Assembly: GCA_025061985.1 (NCBI GenBank) | Contig: JANXAW010000005.1 | Span: forward strand, 1-64,000 | DNA: 64,000 nt | Direction: 5' to 3' | Origin: Fimbriimonadales bacterium | GTDB lineage: Bacteria > Armatimonadota > Fimbriimonadia > Fimbriimonadales > GBS-DC | In this document: positions 15,183 through 24,900 of the stretch, piece after piece | Position numbering within the stretch: position 1 is the first letter of the stretch | Layout: every line of letters begins with the position of its first letter | The notes under the pieces: model-generated | The model's database searches: none | What the model was told of the DNA's origin: nothing | What the model saw: only the letters and a program-made list of their open reading frames with translations | Program-made: the position numbers and the translations under genes

Positions 15183-16358
15183 ATGCGAACGCTCAACGCG
15201 GAGCCGCTGCGATTGGAAGACTACGAAGTGCATCCTGAGCGAGGGTTCTTGCCTGCAGAAGACCCCTTGCCCTATCTGGAAGACCCCTACTATGCGCCGT
15301 GGGAGCAGATTGCGGGAGAGCTGCCCAAGCTCTTAGTCGCAGGTAAAGTGCGTGCGGTCATAGAGGCGATGCCGCGCCTTAGTGTGGAGCGTCTGCGCAC
15401 TGAGCGCGAGCGACGCCGCGCGATGATGCTCCTCTCGTACTTTGGGCATGCCTACGTATGGGGTGGCGAGCGACCCGCAGAGCGCATTCCCGCTAACCTC
15501 GCCGTGCCTTGGTACGAAGTGAGCCAGCTGCTGGGCAGACCGCCTGTGCTCTCCTACGCCTCCTACGCGCTGGACAACTGGCGTCGGCTCGACCCTAATG
15601 CACCTATTGAGCTAGGCAACATCGTGCTTTTGCAGAACTTTTTAGCGGGGCTGGACGAGGAGTGGTTTATCTTGGTGCATGTGGATATTGAGGCAAAGGC
15701 AGCGCGCGCCATTCGGCAGATTCCTACGGCGCTGGTGGCTGCCGAGCAGGGCGACAAGGCAACACTCACGAGTGCGCTGGAGGAAGTCGCAGCGGCGCTA
15801 GAGACGATGTACGCTGTGCTGGCGCGCATGCCAGAAGCCTGCGACCCCTACATTTACTATCGTCGCGTGCGCCCCTACATTCATGGCTGGAAGAACAACC
15901 CTGCCCTGCCGAACGGCGTAGTCTATGAGGGCGTTGAGGCATACGGCGGGCAACCGCAACAGTTTCGGGGCGAAACAGGAGCACAGAGCGCGATTATCCC
16001 CACCCTCGACGGCTTGCTCGGCATTCAGCACGCCGACGACCCGCTCAAAACCTACCTGATGGAGATGCGCCTGTACATGCCCCCCGCGCATCGGCGGTTC
16101 TTAGAAGCCGTGGAAGCGCGCTCCCAGGTGCGCCCGATGGTGCTAAGCAGCAGTAGTGCTGCCTTGCGCGACGCCTACAACGCTTGCATCGAAGGCATCT
16201 ACCGCTTCCGCGCGTTGCACCTGGAGTATGCTGCGCAGTACATCTACAAACAGCAAGCGAAAGACCCTAAAAACCCAAGGCGCGTAGGCACGGGGGGCAC
16301 ACCGTTTATGCGCTACCTCAAGAAGCACCGAGACGAAAGCATAGCGCATAAGGTGTAG
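15183..16358 (+). CDS. Indoleamine 2,3-dioxygenase family heme protein
   Basis: The 391-residue protein matches the IDO family along its length: PLPYLEDPYYAPWEQIAGELP at the N-terminus, RRAMMLLSYFGHAYVW, the YASYALDNWR core, RVRPYIHGW, the LGIQHADDPLKTYLMEMRLYMPPAHRRFL block and the C-terminal GTGGTPFM loop. The His in RALHLEYAAQYIYK is the likely proximal heme ligand. IDO opens the indole ring of tryptophan with O2 to give N-formylkynurenine. ATG 15183 follows GGGAGGACGCGAAG and is preferred to the track start 15162. No other kynurenine-pathway gene is nearby, so the true substrate may differ. Confidence 0.88.
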   Translation: MRTLNAEPLRLEDYEVHPERGFLPAEDPLPYLEDPYYAPWEQIAGELPKLLVAGKVRAVIEAMPRLSVERLRTERERRRAMMLLSYFGHAYVWGGERPAERIPANLAVPWYEVSQLLGRPPVLSYASYALDNWRRLDPNAPIELGNIVLLQNFLAGLDEEWFILVHVDIEAKAARAIRQIPTALVAAEQGDKATLTSALEEVAAALETMYAVLARMPEACDPYIYYRRVRPYIHGWKNNPALPNGVVYEGVEAYGGQPQQFRGETGAQSAIIPTLDGLLGIQHADDPLKTYLMEMRLYMPPAHRRFLEAVEARSQVRPMVLSSSSAALRDAYNACIEGIYRFRALHLEYAAQYIYKQQAKDPKNPRRVGTGGTPFMRYLKKHRDESIAHKV

Positions 16359-16430
16359 CTTTCACTAAGGCGGGGGCACACACTTAGGGGGCGTTTGCAC
16401 TGCTGCAGGTGAGCTGCCACAAGTAAAGTT

Positions 16431-16457
16431 GGCGCGGGGCGGCTGCCCCGCGCCTTT
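16431..16457. terminator. GC-rich hairpin between the IDO and hsp20 genes
   Basis: A perfect 10-bp stem (GGCGCGGGGC / GCCCCGCGCC) with a 4-nt loop, followed by TTT on the plus strand, lies between two convergent genes. Confidence 0.65.
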
Positions 16458-16465
16458 GAGCTTGC

Positions 16466-16951
16466 TTACCGCTCCACCTCTATCCGCACCGTCTTCGGCT
16501 TCGCCGACTCGGCTTTGGGCAAGCGCACCTCTAGGATGCCGTTCTTGTACACGGCACGCACCTTGTTCTCATCGATTGCCGCAGGCAGCGTGTAGGAAAC
16601 CGTGAACTTGCCGTGGCCGCCCATGCGGCTTACATAGTGCGCTTGCACGTTCTCACCCTCAATCAACGCCCTGCGCTCGCCCGACACCGTCAGCGTGTTG
16701 TCGCTGATCTCCACTTGGAGGTCTTTCTCTGCCACGCCCGGCGCCGTCACGAACACCACAAACTCCTCAGGCGTCTCATACACATCGAGCGCAGGCGTGA
16801 ACTCAAGCTCGGCCGGCGTCACCAAAGTCGGGCGGTACTCAAAGAAGCGGTTAAACAGCTCCTCCATTTCACGGCGGAATCGCTCAAACTCGCGGAACGG
16901 ATCCCAGCGTGTGAGTGTGGTCTCCGGCTCACGTCGTGCCAAGATTCGCAT
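16466..16951 (-). CDS. Small heat-shock protein Hsp20
   Basis: The 161-residue protein has an N-terminal arm (RWDPFREFERFRREMEELFNRFFE) and an alpha-crystallin domain (ALDVYETPEEFVVFVTAPGVAEKDLQVE, TLTVSGER, then YTLPAAIDENKVRAVYKNGILEVRLPK). It ends in a short tail (TVRIEVER). These ATP-independent holdases bind unfolding proteins. An SD (GGAGGGATGAGCG) precedes ATG 16951. An inverted repeat 40 nt upstream may be its operator. Confidence 0.95.
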   Translation of the reverse strand: MRILARREPETTLTRWDPFREFERFRREMEELFNRFFEYRPTLVTPAELEFTPALDVYETPEEFVVFVTAPGVAEKDLQVEISDNTLTVSGERRALIEGENVQAHYVSRMGGHGKFTVSYTLPAAIDENKVRAVYKNGILEVRLPKAESAKPKTVRIEVER

Positions 16952-16991
16952 CGCTCATCCCTCCTTATTGAGTATTGGATTGGAAGGTCTC

Positions 16992-17010
16992 TTGAGTGCC
17001 TTCCACTCAA
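16992..17010. promoter_or_regulatory. Inverted repeat upstream of hsp20
   Basis: TTGAGTG-N5-CACTCAA is a perfect 7-bp inverted repeat 40 nt before the hsp20 start. It shares the GAGTG/CACTC core with CIRCE, but the half-sites have the opposite order and a different spacer. The rest of 17011-17249 shows nothing I can assign. Confidence 0.4.
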
Positions 17011-17249
17011 CTTTACGATTCGAGGCGCCAAAAAGTTCCCACTAGCGCAGGGAATTCCCCCGCAATTCAGCGAGAAACCTGTGCGTGGCACTGGCGCCGT
17101 CACGCAAGCCCGCTAAGGCAGGCTGCTAGCCAACGAAGGTCAACTTAGCCCCCACGGGAGCGGCTTTAGCTGCTGGGCTCGCTGCACATAGCGACCCTAT
17201 ACAGAGAAGCTATGCCAGAACCGATCTCCCCCCGCTGAGCGAAGGGATT

Positions 17250-18140
17250 CTACAGTCCAAGTCCGCCGCTGAGCGCGCGGAACAGTTCGCTGCCCTGCGC
17301 GCCAATGGAGAAGCTCTTAGGAATGCCGTACTGCTCGCACACGCGGGTAAGCTCTTCATCGGCGCGAGCAAACCGCACGTCTAGCTCGCTCTGAGCCGAA
17401 CCGAGTAAGCCGGTCAACCCTCCCAGATCTTCCTCAACAAGGTCTTGCTCGATCTGACGGATGGTGGTGATATATTGGCTCAGCCCTGCGTAGTAGGTGT
17501 CTGCCAGCACTCTGCATTCAGGCGGTGGGGGCACGCTTTGGAAATCGCGTAGGAGCCGTACCCATTCGCGTTGGCGCTGTTGGTAGCTTTGGCGGAGCTT
17601 CTCGCGTTCGCGCTGGTAGTCAGCCTCAGCTTTTTCGATATCGCCTTGGGCAATGCCGCTCATCGCCGCAGCACGCGCTGCCATTGCCTGCACCAGCATA
17701 CTCATCACGGGGGCAATGTTGCGTTCCATGCGCTGGCGACGCTGCTCAATGCGACGCAGGTGCTCCAGCCAATCAATAATGTGCTTCGGTGGTGGGTTGG
17801 GGGCGTCGGCAGCGACTACGCTGGGAGCTTCGAGCTTGGGCGGCTGCGCCTCCAATACGCTGGGAGCATCAAGCTTGGGCGGCTGCGCCTCCAACACGCT
17901 GGGCGCTTCAGGCCGTTGCACTTGCAACTGCGTAAACAACTTTGAACGTGTGCCCGCCACAAACGCAATCGCCAGCAAAAGCAGCACTCCCACACCCAGC
18001 CCCCACCATCTCGCTGCCCTCAACCTTGAGGGAGTAGAAGGCGGAGCAGGAAAGGCAGGCACGCCCACAAGCGAACGCCCACACTGGGAACAAAACTTGG
18101 CATTTTCAGGCATTTCCGCGCCACAACTGGGGCATCGCAT
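17250..18140 (-). CDS. Zinc-ribbon, single-pass membrane protein with Pro-rich repeats and coiled coil
   Basis: The 296-residue protein opens with a zinc ribbon (CPSCGAEMPENAKFCSQCG), followed by a Pro-rich linker, one transmembrane helix (GLGVGVLLLLAIAFVAG, about residues 48-65), three tandem copies of an APSVLEAQPPKL-type repeat, and a helical, charge-rich segment likely to be coiled coil (IEKAEADYQREREKLRQSYQQRQREW). The zinc ribbon is probably cytoplasmic and the helical part outside. The function is unknown. A GGTATACT -10 and a GGGAGG SD precede the start. Confidence 0.7.
   Translation of the reverse strand: MRCPSCGAEMPENAKFCSQCGRSLVGVPAFPAPPSTPSRLRAARWWGLGVGVLLLLAIAFVAGTRSKLFTQLQVQRPEAPSVLEAQPPKLDAPSVLEAQPPKLEAPSVVAADAPNPPPKHIIDWLEHLRRIEQRRQRMERNIAPVMSMLVQAMAARAAAMSGIAQGDIEKAEADYQREREKLRQSYQQRQREWVRLLRDFQSVPPPPECRVLADTYYAGLSQYITTIRQIEQDLVEEDLGGLTGLLGSAQSELDVRFARADEELTRVCEQYGIPKSFSIGAQGSELFRALSGGLGL
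17821..17910 (+). repeat. 39-nt tandem repeats inside the zinc-ribbon protein gene
   Basis: Two full 39-nt units starting at 17821 and 17860 and a partial third at 17899 encode 13-residue Pro/Ala/Leu repeats in the linker after the transmembrane helix. The high nucleotide identity suggests recent duplication. Confidence 0.75.
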
Positions 18141-18173
18141 CCGCTAATCGCCTCCCAATGGTTAGACAGTATC

Positions 18174-18179
18174 AGTATA
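18174..18179 (-). promoter_or_regulatory. -10 element of the zinc-ribbon protein gene
   Basis: Minus-strand GGTATACT, 33 nt before ATG 18140. Confidence 0.5.
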
Positions 18180-18228
18180 CCTACTGTTTTGCAGAGCTTG
18201 CGTGCAATAACTAAATGCCTCCGCTCCC

Positions 18229-18257
18229 TTGACATGCCACCTCAAATGTTGTACAAT
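18229..18257 (+). promoter_or_regulatory. Sigma-70 promoter of the dockerin-protein gene
   Basis: Perfect TTGACA (18229-18234), 17-nt spacer, TACAAT (18252-18257), then an AAAGGAGGT SD before ATG 18287. Confidence 0.85.
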
Positions 18258-18286
18258 TAGGGCATCCTCGGGAAAGGAGGTAGTCA

Positions 18287-19078
18287 ATGATGACCACGCT
18301 TCGCTGGACTTGGCTAACGGCGCTTGCGGTGCTGATCGTGACCGCTGACGCGCAAACGCTTGCAGATCGCCTCCGCGCTGCTGGAAGCATCTCGTTCAAG
18401 ATCATCAACGCGCAATACTCCATCAGAATCGGCGTCACAGAGTGTGTGCAAACCGCCTTCTCTGGCACAACGGGTGCTCAGAACACGCTAGCCGTCAGCT
18501 TCTTGCCAAACTCGCTGGACTTCGAGCTTACGCTCAACCAAATCTTCAACGCAATCCAGAGCAATCAGGTAGTGCGGTTCAATGCGACGGTGAACGAAGA
18601 CGGCACTCGCATCGTCTGGACCGCGCAGAACATTCCCAATCCTATCTGTGCATATATCACTATCGGAAACAATACATACCCCTTCAAAATCTACGAGGTG
18701 TTTGGCACCTTCGTTGTCGACCTTGAAAGGATGGATTGCCGGAGCGACCCGCTAAACGTCTTAGGGCGCGATGTAAACATCCGCCTAAACCTCGACCGGG
18801 CCGACACGGTGTTGGGATTTGTAGGACGCGTGGCAGACTCGGTGTGTAGTGCGGAGTACTTCCTCGCCTGCGCACGGGCGAGCGACCTTGAGTTCGCAGG
18901 ATTTGGCGGTCAGTGCCCTGTAGGCGATGTGAACGGCGACGGCTGCGTGAACAATGCTGATTTGCTGATTGTGCTGTTCAACTTCGGCGGCTCTGGACAG
19001 GGTGATGTGAACAACGACGGCGTAGTGAACAACGCTGACCTACTCGTTGTGCTGTTCAACTTCGGTTCGGGCTGCTGA
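18287..19078 (+). CDS. Secreted protein with C-terminal dockerin-like calcium repeats
   Basis: The 263-residue protein has a signal peptide (LTALAVLIVTADAQ). An unrecognised beta-rich domain with several Cys residues occupies about residues 25-205. A C-terminal dockerin type I-like module has two EF-hand-like loops, GDVNGDGCVNNADLLIVLFNFG and its near copy GDVNNDGVVNNADLLVVLFNFG. In cellulosomal bacteria dockerins bind cohesins, but in this type of genome such tails occur widely on secreted proteins without known cohesins. A near-consensus promoter and strong SD suggest good expression. Confidence 0.8.
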   Translation: MMTTLRWTWLTALAVLIVTADAQTLADRLRAAGSISFKIINAQYSIRIGVTECVQTAFSGTTGAQNTLAVSFLPNSLDFELTLNQIFNAIQSNQVVRFNATVNEDGTRIVWTAQNIPNPICAYITIGNNTYPFKIYEVFGTFVVDLERMDCRSDPLNVLGRDVNIRLNLDRADTVLGFVGRVADSVCSAEYFLACARASDLEFAGFGGQCPVGDVNGDGCVNNADLLIVLFNFGGSGQGDVNNDGVVNNADLLVVLFNFGSGC

Positions 19079-19091
19079 CACTGGAGCTTGT

Positions 19092-19136
19092 GGCGATGGA
19101 GGGCGCAGGTTGTGTGCCCTTGCGCTCTTCATCGCC
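19092..19136. terminator. Long hairpin between the dockerin gene and mutS
   Basis: An imperfect stem of about 18 bp (GGCGATGGAGGGCGCA pairing with TGCGCTCTTCATCGCC, with G-U pairs) lies between two convergent genes and is followed by AAAAAG on the plus strand. Confidence 0.5.
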
Positions 19137-19211
19137 GAGTAAAAAGCGCCCGATCCCAGTCTCGCCTACACTTTTTCCTTGCCCCTCTGCGTGCAGTTGC
19201 CAGAGCGCGCT

Positions 19212-21848
19212 TCAGCTGCCCGCCTCCAGTTTGCGCTTGAGTTCGTCCAGTTTCATCAGAGCTTCTATGGGGCTTAGGGTCGTGATGTCCAACTCGCGCA
19301 GCGCTTCCAACACGGGGTGTTCCGTCGCTTCAAACAGCGTGAGTTGGAGTTTCTTTTTGCGCACGATGGGCGACTCGCTGCTGGGAGGCTGGAGACTGCC
19401 CTGCACACCGTGCCGCTCAAACCCGCGCAAAATCTCTTCAGCCCGTTGCACCACCTCAGGGGGTACGCCCGCCATCCGTGCCACATGCACACCATAGCTA
19501 CGGTCTGTGCCTCCGGGCAGTACCTTGTGAAGCCAAATGATGCGGTCGCCTTGCTCCTTCACCGCAACGCGATAATTTGCCACGCCCTCCAAGCGATTCG
19601 CCAGCTCATTTAGGTAGTGATAGTGCGTAGCAAACAGGGTTTTGCAGCCAATCGCGTGCAGGTACTCCGCAACTGCCCACGCGATTGCTAAACCATCGTA
19701 GGTGCTGGTGCCGCGCCCAATCTCGTCTAAAATCACCAAACTGCGTGCGGTGGCGTTGTTGAGGATGTTAGCCGTCTCCGTCATCTCCACCATAAAGGTG
19801 GATTGCCCCGTGGCAAGCTCGTCGCGCGCTCCCACGCGAGTAAAGATTCGGTCTACCACGCCGATCTCGGCGCGGTCGGCTGGCACAAAGCTACCGATAT
19901 GCGCCATAAGTGTTATCAGCGCGTTCTGCCTAATGTATGTTGACTTCCCGCTCATATTGGGGCCTGTGAGGATGATCAATCGTTGGCTGGAGTCTAACCG
20001 ACAGTCGTTGGGCACGAAGGGCTGTTCGCTGAAGCGCTCCACCACGGGGTGGCGCCCGCCGTAAATGTAAATGCGGTCTTCGGTATCCACGATGGGGCGG
20101 GTGTAGCGGTAGCGTACGGCGTTTTCCGCGAAAGCGCACAGCACATCCAGCTCAGCAATCGCGCGTGCTAGTGACTGGATCTGCGGGGTTTGGCGGGCGA
20201 CTTCGGCGCGCAACTGTGTGAACAGCTCAAACTCCAAGGCGTTCGCGCGCTCTTCTGCGCCCAATAGGATCGCTTCCTGCTCTTTCAGCTCGGGCGTGAT
20301 GAAGCGCTCGGCGTTTACAAGGGTCTGCTTGCGGATGTAGTGCGGGGGCACTTTGCTGAGGTGAGGCTTGGAGACTTCGATGTAGTAGCCAAACACGGCG
20401 TTGTAGCCCACTTTGAGGCTGGGGATGCCCGTGCGCTGGCGCTCTTGGGCTTCCAGTTGGGCAATCCAGTTTTTGCCCTCGGTGCGCACTTGGCGCAGGC
20501 GGTCTAACTCAGGGTCGTAGCCGTCGCGGATGATGCCGCCCGACTTGAGGTCGGTAGGCGGATCGTCTACCAAGGCGCGCTCCAGAAGCGTGCAGAGTTC
20601 CTGCATCGGCGCGAGGCGCGGTGCAAGGCTCGCCAGCAGGGTAGGTGGGCGCTCCAACGCGCTCAGCAAGGCGTTTACCTCGGCGTACAGCTCGGGGATA
20701 CGCTGCAAGGTGTTGCGTAGCGCGACCAAGTCGCGGGCATTTGCGGTGCCTGTGCTGGCGCGCGCCACAAGGCGCTCCAAATCCGCCAGCGGGCGCAACA
20801 CTTGGCGAATCGCATCGCGATGCAGCGTGTGGCGCACCAGCGCTTCCACCGCATCCAAACGCTGGTTGATGGCTTCGGGGTCTAACAAGGGTTCATCAAG
20901 CCAGCGTTTGAGCAAGCGCGCGCCCATCGGCGTGCAGGTGCTATCCAGCGTCGCCAGCAAGGTGTAGCGCCGCGTGCCATCCAGCTGGTTGCGCGTAAGC
21001 TCCAAATGGCGCCGCGCCGTGGCATCTAAGTACATAAACCGCTCCACCGAGTAGGTGGCAAGCGTGCGGATGTGTTGGAGCGCCTCCAGGTGGTTGTGCT
21101 GCAGATAGCGAAGGGCAAGCGCCGCCGCTTCCAAACCGCGCGTGTACTCCTCGCAGCCAAAGCCCCGTAGCGACTCCACGCCAAAGTGCTGCAACAAGAT
21201 TTTGCGAGCGTCGCGCCCTACCCACTCGTGCAGCGGCACAGGGGTAATCGTGGCGCTGAGTTGCTCGCGAAGGGTTTGCATCAGTTCCTCTTGGTCTTCG
21301 GGAACCAGCACCTCGGCAGGTTGCAGGCGAAACAGCTCGTCAAGTAGCTTCTCTTGGCGACGCTCGCCCGCGATTTCGGTGACCAAGAACTCGCCTGTAG
21401 ATACATCCACCACGCCTAGCCCGTGCACTGGCTCGCCCAACACGGCTGCCACAAGATAGTTGTTGGCGCGGGCATCCAGCATCGAGTCTTCCAGCACGGT
21501 GCCTGGCGTAAGAATCCGCGTCACGCGCCGCTTGACCAGCCCTTTGGCAAGCTTGGGATCCTCCACTTGATCGCAGAGGGCGACGCGGTAGCCCTTTTGT
21601 ACCAGCCTGGCGATATAGCGTTCGTAGGCGTGAACGGGCACGCCCGCCATCGGAATACGCCCGTTGGAGCCATCCTCGCGCCCCGTCAGCACAATCTCCA
21701 GCTCACGCGCAGCGATTTCCGCATCCTCCCCATAAAACTCATAAAAATCGCCCACCTGCATCGCCAGCAGCACATCAGGATGCTCGGCTTTGAGCCGAAA
21801 ATACTGCTGGAGCATCGGCGTTTGGGGCTGGAATCGGCTGGATTGCAT
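19212..21848 (-). CDS. mutS: DNA mismatch repair protein MutS
   Basis: The 878-residue protein has the MutS mismatch-binding domain (TPMLQQYFRLKAEHPDVLLAMQVGDFYEFYGEDA, with the conserved Phe-x-Glu). The connector, core and clamp follow. The ABC-type ATPase has Walker A (LTGPNMSGKSTYIRQ), Walker B (LVILDEIGRGTSTYDG) and the THYHYL motif. It binds mispairs and recruits MutL. The track starts at 21929, but ATG 21848 gives the usual N-terminus. A TATAAT ends 9 nt upstream with no SD, so translation is probably leaderless. Confidence 0.96.
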   Translation of the reverse strand: MQSSRFQPQTPMLQQYFRLKAEHPDVLLAMQVGDFYEFYGEDAEIAARELEIVLTGREDGSNGRIPMAGVPVHAYERYIARLVQKGYRVALCDQVEDPKLAKGLVKRRVTRILTPGTVLEDSMLDARANNYLVAAVLGEPVHGLGVVDVSTGEFLVTEIAGERRQEKLLDELFRLQPAEVLVPEDQEELMQTLREQLSATITPVPLHEWVGRDARKILLQHFGVESLRGFGCEEYTRGLEAAALALRYLQHNHLEALQHIRTLATYSVERFMYLDATARRHLELTRNQLDGTRRYTLLATLDSTCTPMGARLLKRWLDEPLLDPEAINQRLDAVEALVRHTLHRDAIRQVLRPLADLERLVARASTGTANARDLVALRNTLQRIPELYAEVNALLSALERPPTLLASLAPRLAPMQELCTLLERALVDDPPTDLKSGGIIRDGYDPELDRLRQVRTEGKNWIAQLEAQERQRTGIPSLKVGYNAVFGYYIEVSKPHLSKVPPHYIRKQTLVNAERFITPELKEQEAILLGAEERANALEFELFTQLRAEVARQTPQIQSLARAIAELDVLCAFAENAVRYRYTRPIVDTEDRIYIYGGRHPVVERFSEQPFVPNDCRLDSSQRLIILTGPNMSGKSTYIRQNALITLMAHIGSFVPADRAEIGVVDRIFTRVGARDELATGQSTFMVEMTETANILNNATARSLVILDEIGRGTSTYDGLAIAWAVAEYLHAIGCKTLFATHYHYLNELANRLEGVANYRVAVKEQGDRIIWLHKVLPGGTDRSYGVHVARMAGVPPEVVQRAEEILRGFERHGVQGSLQPPSSESPIVRKKKLQLTLFEATEHPVLEALRELDITTLSPIEALMKLDELKRKLEAGS

Positions 21849-21857
21849 CAGTTGGGG

Positions 21858-21863
21858 ATTATA
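21858..21863 (-). promoter_or_regulatory. -10 element of mutS (leaderless arrangement)
   Basis: Minus-strand GGGTATAAT, 9 nt before ATG 21848, without an intervening SD. Confidence 0.55.
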
Positions 21864-21937
21864 CCCATCAGGTAAAGCGGGCAATTTTAGCACGCCCATA
21901 CCCCTCGCTGGGGGGCGATTGCCCCTCACATCCGCCC

Positions 21938-24900
21938 TTGCGGGCTGTGAACCCCGCAGGAGCTACAAGCGGAGACGCAAAACTGTTTTTAGCAGTGCTG
22001 GAATCGACCCTGCGTACGGAGCTACGGCGCTACGACACGCCCCATGCCCTCGCCTTTTGGGGCGCGTTGGGCTATCAAACGCTGCGCCAACCCCTACCCG
22101 CTGCTGAGTTCGAAGAGCTTCCCGCAGGCGCGCGGGAGCCACTGCGCGAGGCGTTCCTGCTTTATAACGACAACGCACTGCGCATCTATCACTTGCACCT
22201 GCACAATTCGCAGCGGGGCAAGCTGCGCCGCTTGCTGGAAGCCCTGCAGCGACGCTACCCGCAATACGAGTGCCTGTTCACCGCCCGCGCGGCCGATAGC
22301 CCAAACCTGCTCTTTATCCACCCGTGCCCCGTGCTGAAAGACGACGCGCGCCTCACGCTCGCCATCCGCACCTTGGAGGTGCAGCCCGACAACCCCACGC
22401 GCACCGACCTCGAAACGCTCCTCGCCCTGCAAACCACCCCCACCGAAGACCCCTCCGCCCGCATCGAGCGCATCCGCGAGGCGTTCAGCGTCGAAAAAGT
22501 CACCGAAAAGTTCTATCAAGATTTCCGTCGCCTCTTTGAAGAGGCGGAGGCGCTGATTACGGGCGTACCTGCGGGCGAGCCGAAGCGCCTGTTCACGCTC
22601 AAGCTCTTCAACCGCTTGCTGTTCGTGCGCTTTCTGGAGCGCAAGGGTTGGCTGCGCTTTGACAAACGACGCGACTACTTGCGCGCCTTATGGGAAGATT
22701 ACCGAGCCAATCGCGCCGACGACGATACCTTCTACAACGCTTGCCTCAAGCCCCTGTTTTTTGGCGCGCTAAACAACCCTCAACAGCGCAACCTGATGGG
22801 GATCAACCAAGGCGGGCTTCTGCGCAGCCTCGTGGGCGAAGTGCCCTATCTCAACGGCGGGCTGTTTGAGCAACGCGACGATGACATCACCGCCCATGTA
22901 CCCGACGCCGCTCTTCAACCCGTGCTGGAAGGCTTGCTCTACCGCTACAACTTCACGATTACCGAAAGCACCCCGCTGGAGATTGAGGTCGCCGTTGACC
23001 CCGAGATGCTGGGCAAGGTGTTTGAGGAGCTGGTGACGGGCAGGCACGAGACGGGCAGCTACTACACGCCGCGCCCCGTGGTGGCGTTTATGTGCCGCGA
23101 GGCGCTCAAAGGCTACCTGCAAACCGCTACCAAGGAAACCCCTGAAGCCGTTGCCGCCTTTGTCGACCAGCGCGACGCCAGCCAGCTCCGCGACCCCGAA
23201 GCGGTGCTGGATGCCTTGCGCCGCGTGCGCGTGTGCGACCCCGCCTGCGGCAGCGGCGCCTACCTGCTGGGAATGCTCCACGAACTGCTGGAGCTGCGCG
23301 CCACCCTGTTTGAACAAAAACACCTCGACCCCCGCACCCTCTACGAACGCAAACTGGAAATCATCCAACGCAACCTGTACGGCGTGGATACTGACGCCTT
23401 CGCCGTTGAAATCGCCCGCCTGCGCCTATGGCTCAGCCTTGTGGTAGACGACACCCGCAACCCACTGGATGACCCAAATGTCGACGTGTCGCTGCCCAAC
23501 CTCGATTTCAAGATCGAGCAGGGCGACAGCCTGCTTGCGCCCGACCCCCAAGGCGGGCAGCAGCCCGATATGTTCCGCCAACAGCAAATCGAAGAGTACG
23601 AACGCCTCAAAGCCGACTACATGCGCGCCCATAGCGACGAGCACAAGCGCCTTTTGCGCGAGCAGATTGAAACCCTTCGCGCCGAAATCCGACAGTGGGC
23701 ACACCCCCACGGCGACGTGGAGGGCTTCGACTGGCGCGTGGAGTTCGCCGAAGTGTTCAAAGAGGGGGGATTCGATATCATCGTCGCCAATCCGCCCTAT
23801 GTGCGCCAAGAGCTGATCGACTCCAAAGTGAAAGAGAAGCTTCTCAAGCAATATGCCGAGGCTGCGGTCGGGCGCTCAGATTTGTATGTCTACTTCTACG
23901 CCCGCGCCCTGCAGCTGCTCAAGCCTGGGGGGATGCATGTGTTCGTCTGTTCCAACAGCTGGCTCGATGTGGGCTTTGGGGGCAAGCTGCAGGAGTACCT
24001 GCTCAAGCGCGCCCATATCCAGGCAATCTACGACTCGGCGTTGGAGCGCCAGTTCGCTAGCGCGGATGTGAACACGATTATCAGCGTGCTGCAGAAAGAC
24101 GGTCATGCGCCTGGTCAAGACGCCCGCATCACGCGCTTTGTGCGCCTCAACGCGCCCTTTGAGCAAGCCGTTGCCGACCCGCAGTATCAGCGCGTGATTA
24201 CCCGCACCGCCGCTGAGCTGTGGCAGGCAGGGCTGAACGAGCAGGGCGTGTACGAAGGCGACAAGTGGGGCGGCAAGTACCTCCGCGCGCCTGATATCTA
24301 CTTCACGATCCTGGAGAAGGGCAAAGGTAAGCTCGTGCGCCTCGGCGACATCGCCGAAGTGCGGCGCGGCTTCACCACAGGCGCGAACGAGTTCTTCTAT
24401 TTAGAGCCTGTAGACTGTCGCGTGGCGGATGTGGTGGCGGGCAAGGTAGGCGCCACCGTGCGCGTGAAAAACGGCGCGGGCTGGCAGGGCGAGATCGAAA
24501 CCGACTGGCTGCGCCCCGTCATCAAATCGCCCCGCGAGCTGAAGACCCTGCGCGTGCGCCCCGAAGACCTGCGCTACCTCGTGTTCATGCCCCCCGACGC
24601 GATTCGCAAGAAGCTCAGCCTGCTTGCCGTCTCGGGCGAACTCAAAAAACGCTACCCCAAAGCGTGGGCATACATCCAGTGGGGAGAGAAGCAGGGGTAT
24701 CACAAACGCTCCACCTGCGCCAGCAGGCAACGATGGTGGGATTTGGGGGAGTCACGTAGTGGGCTGATAGCCTGGGCAATGATACACGCTCTGCGCCACA
24801 ACGTTCATCACAATCCTGTGAGGAGTGAACTCGATCACAACTTCTTTGAGGTTGTACTGAGCAATCAGAATCTTGCTGAGGTGTTAGCGGCAGTATGTGG

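Noticed and set aside
22769-23368. 199-residue minus-strand ORF in the type IIG gene
   Set aside because: Shadow opposite the methyltransferase core motifs.
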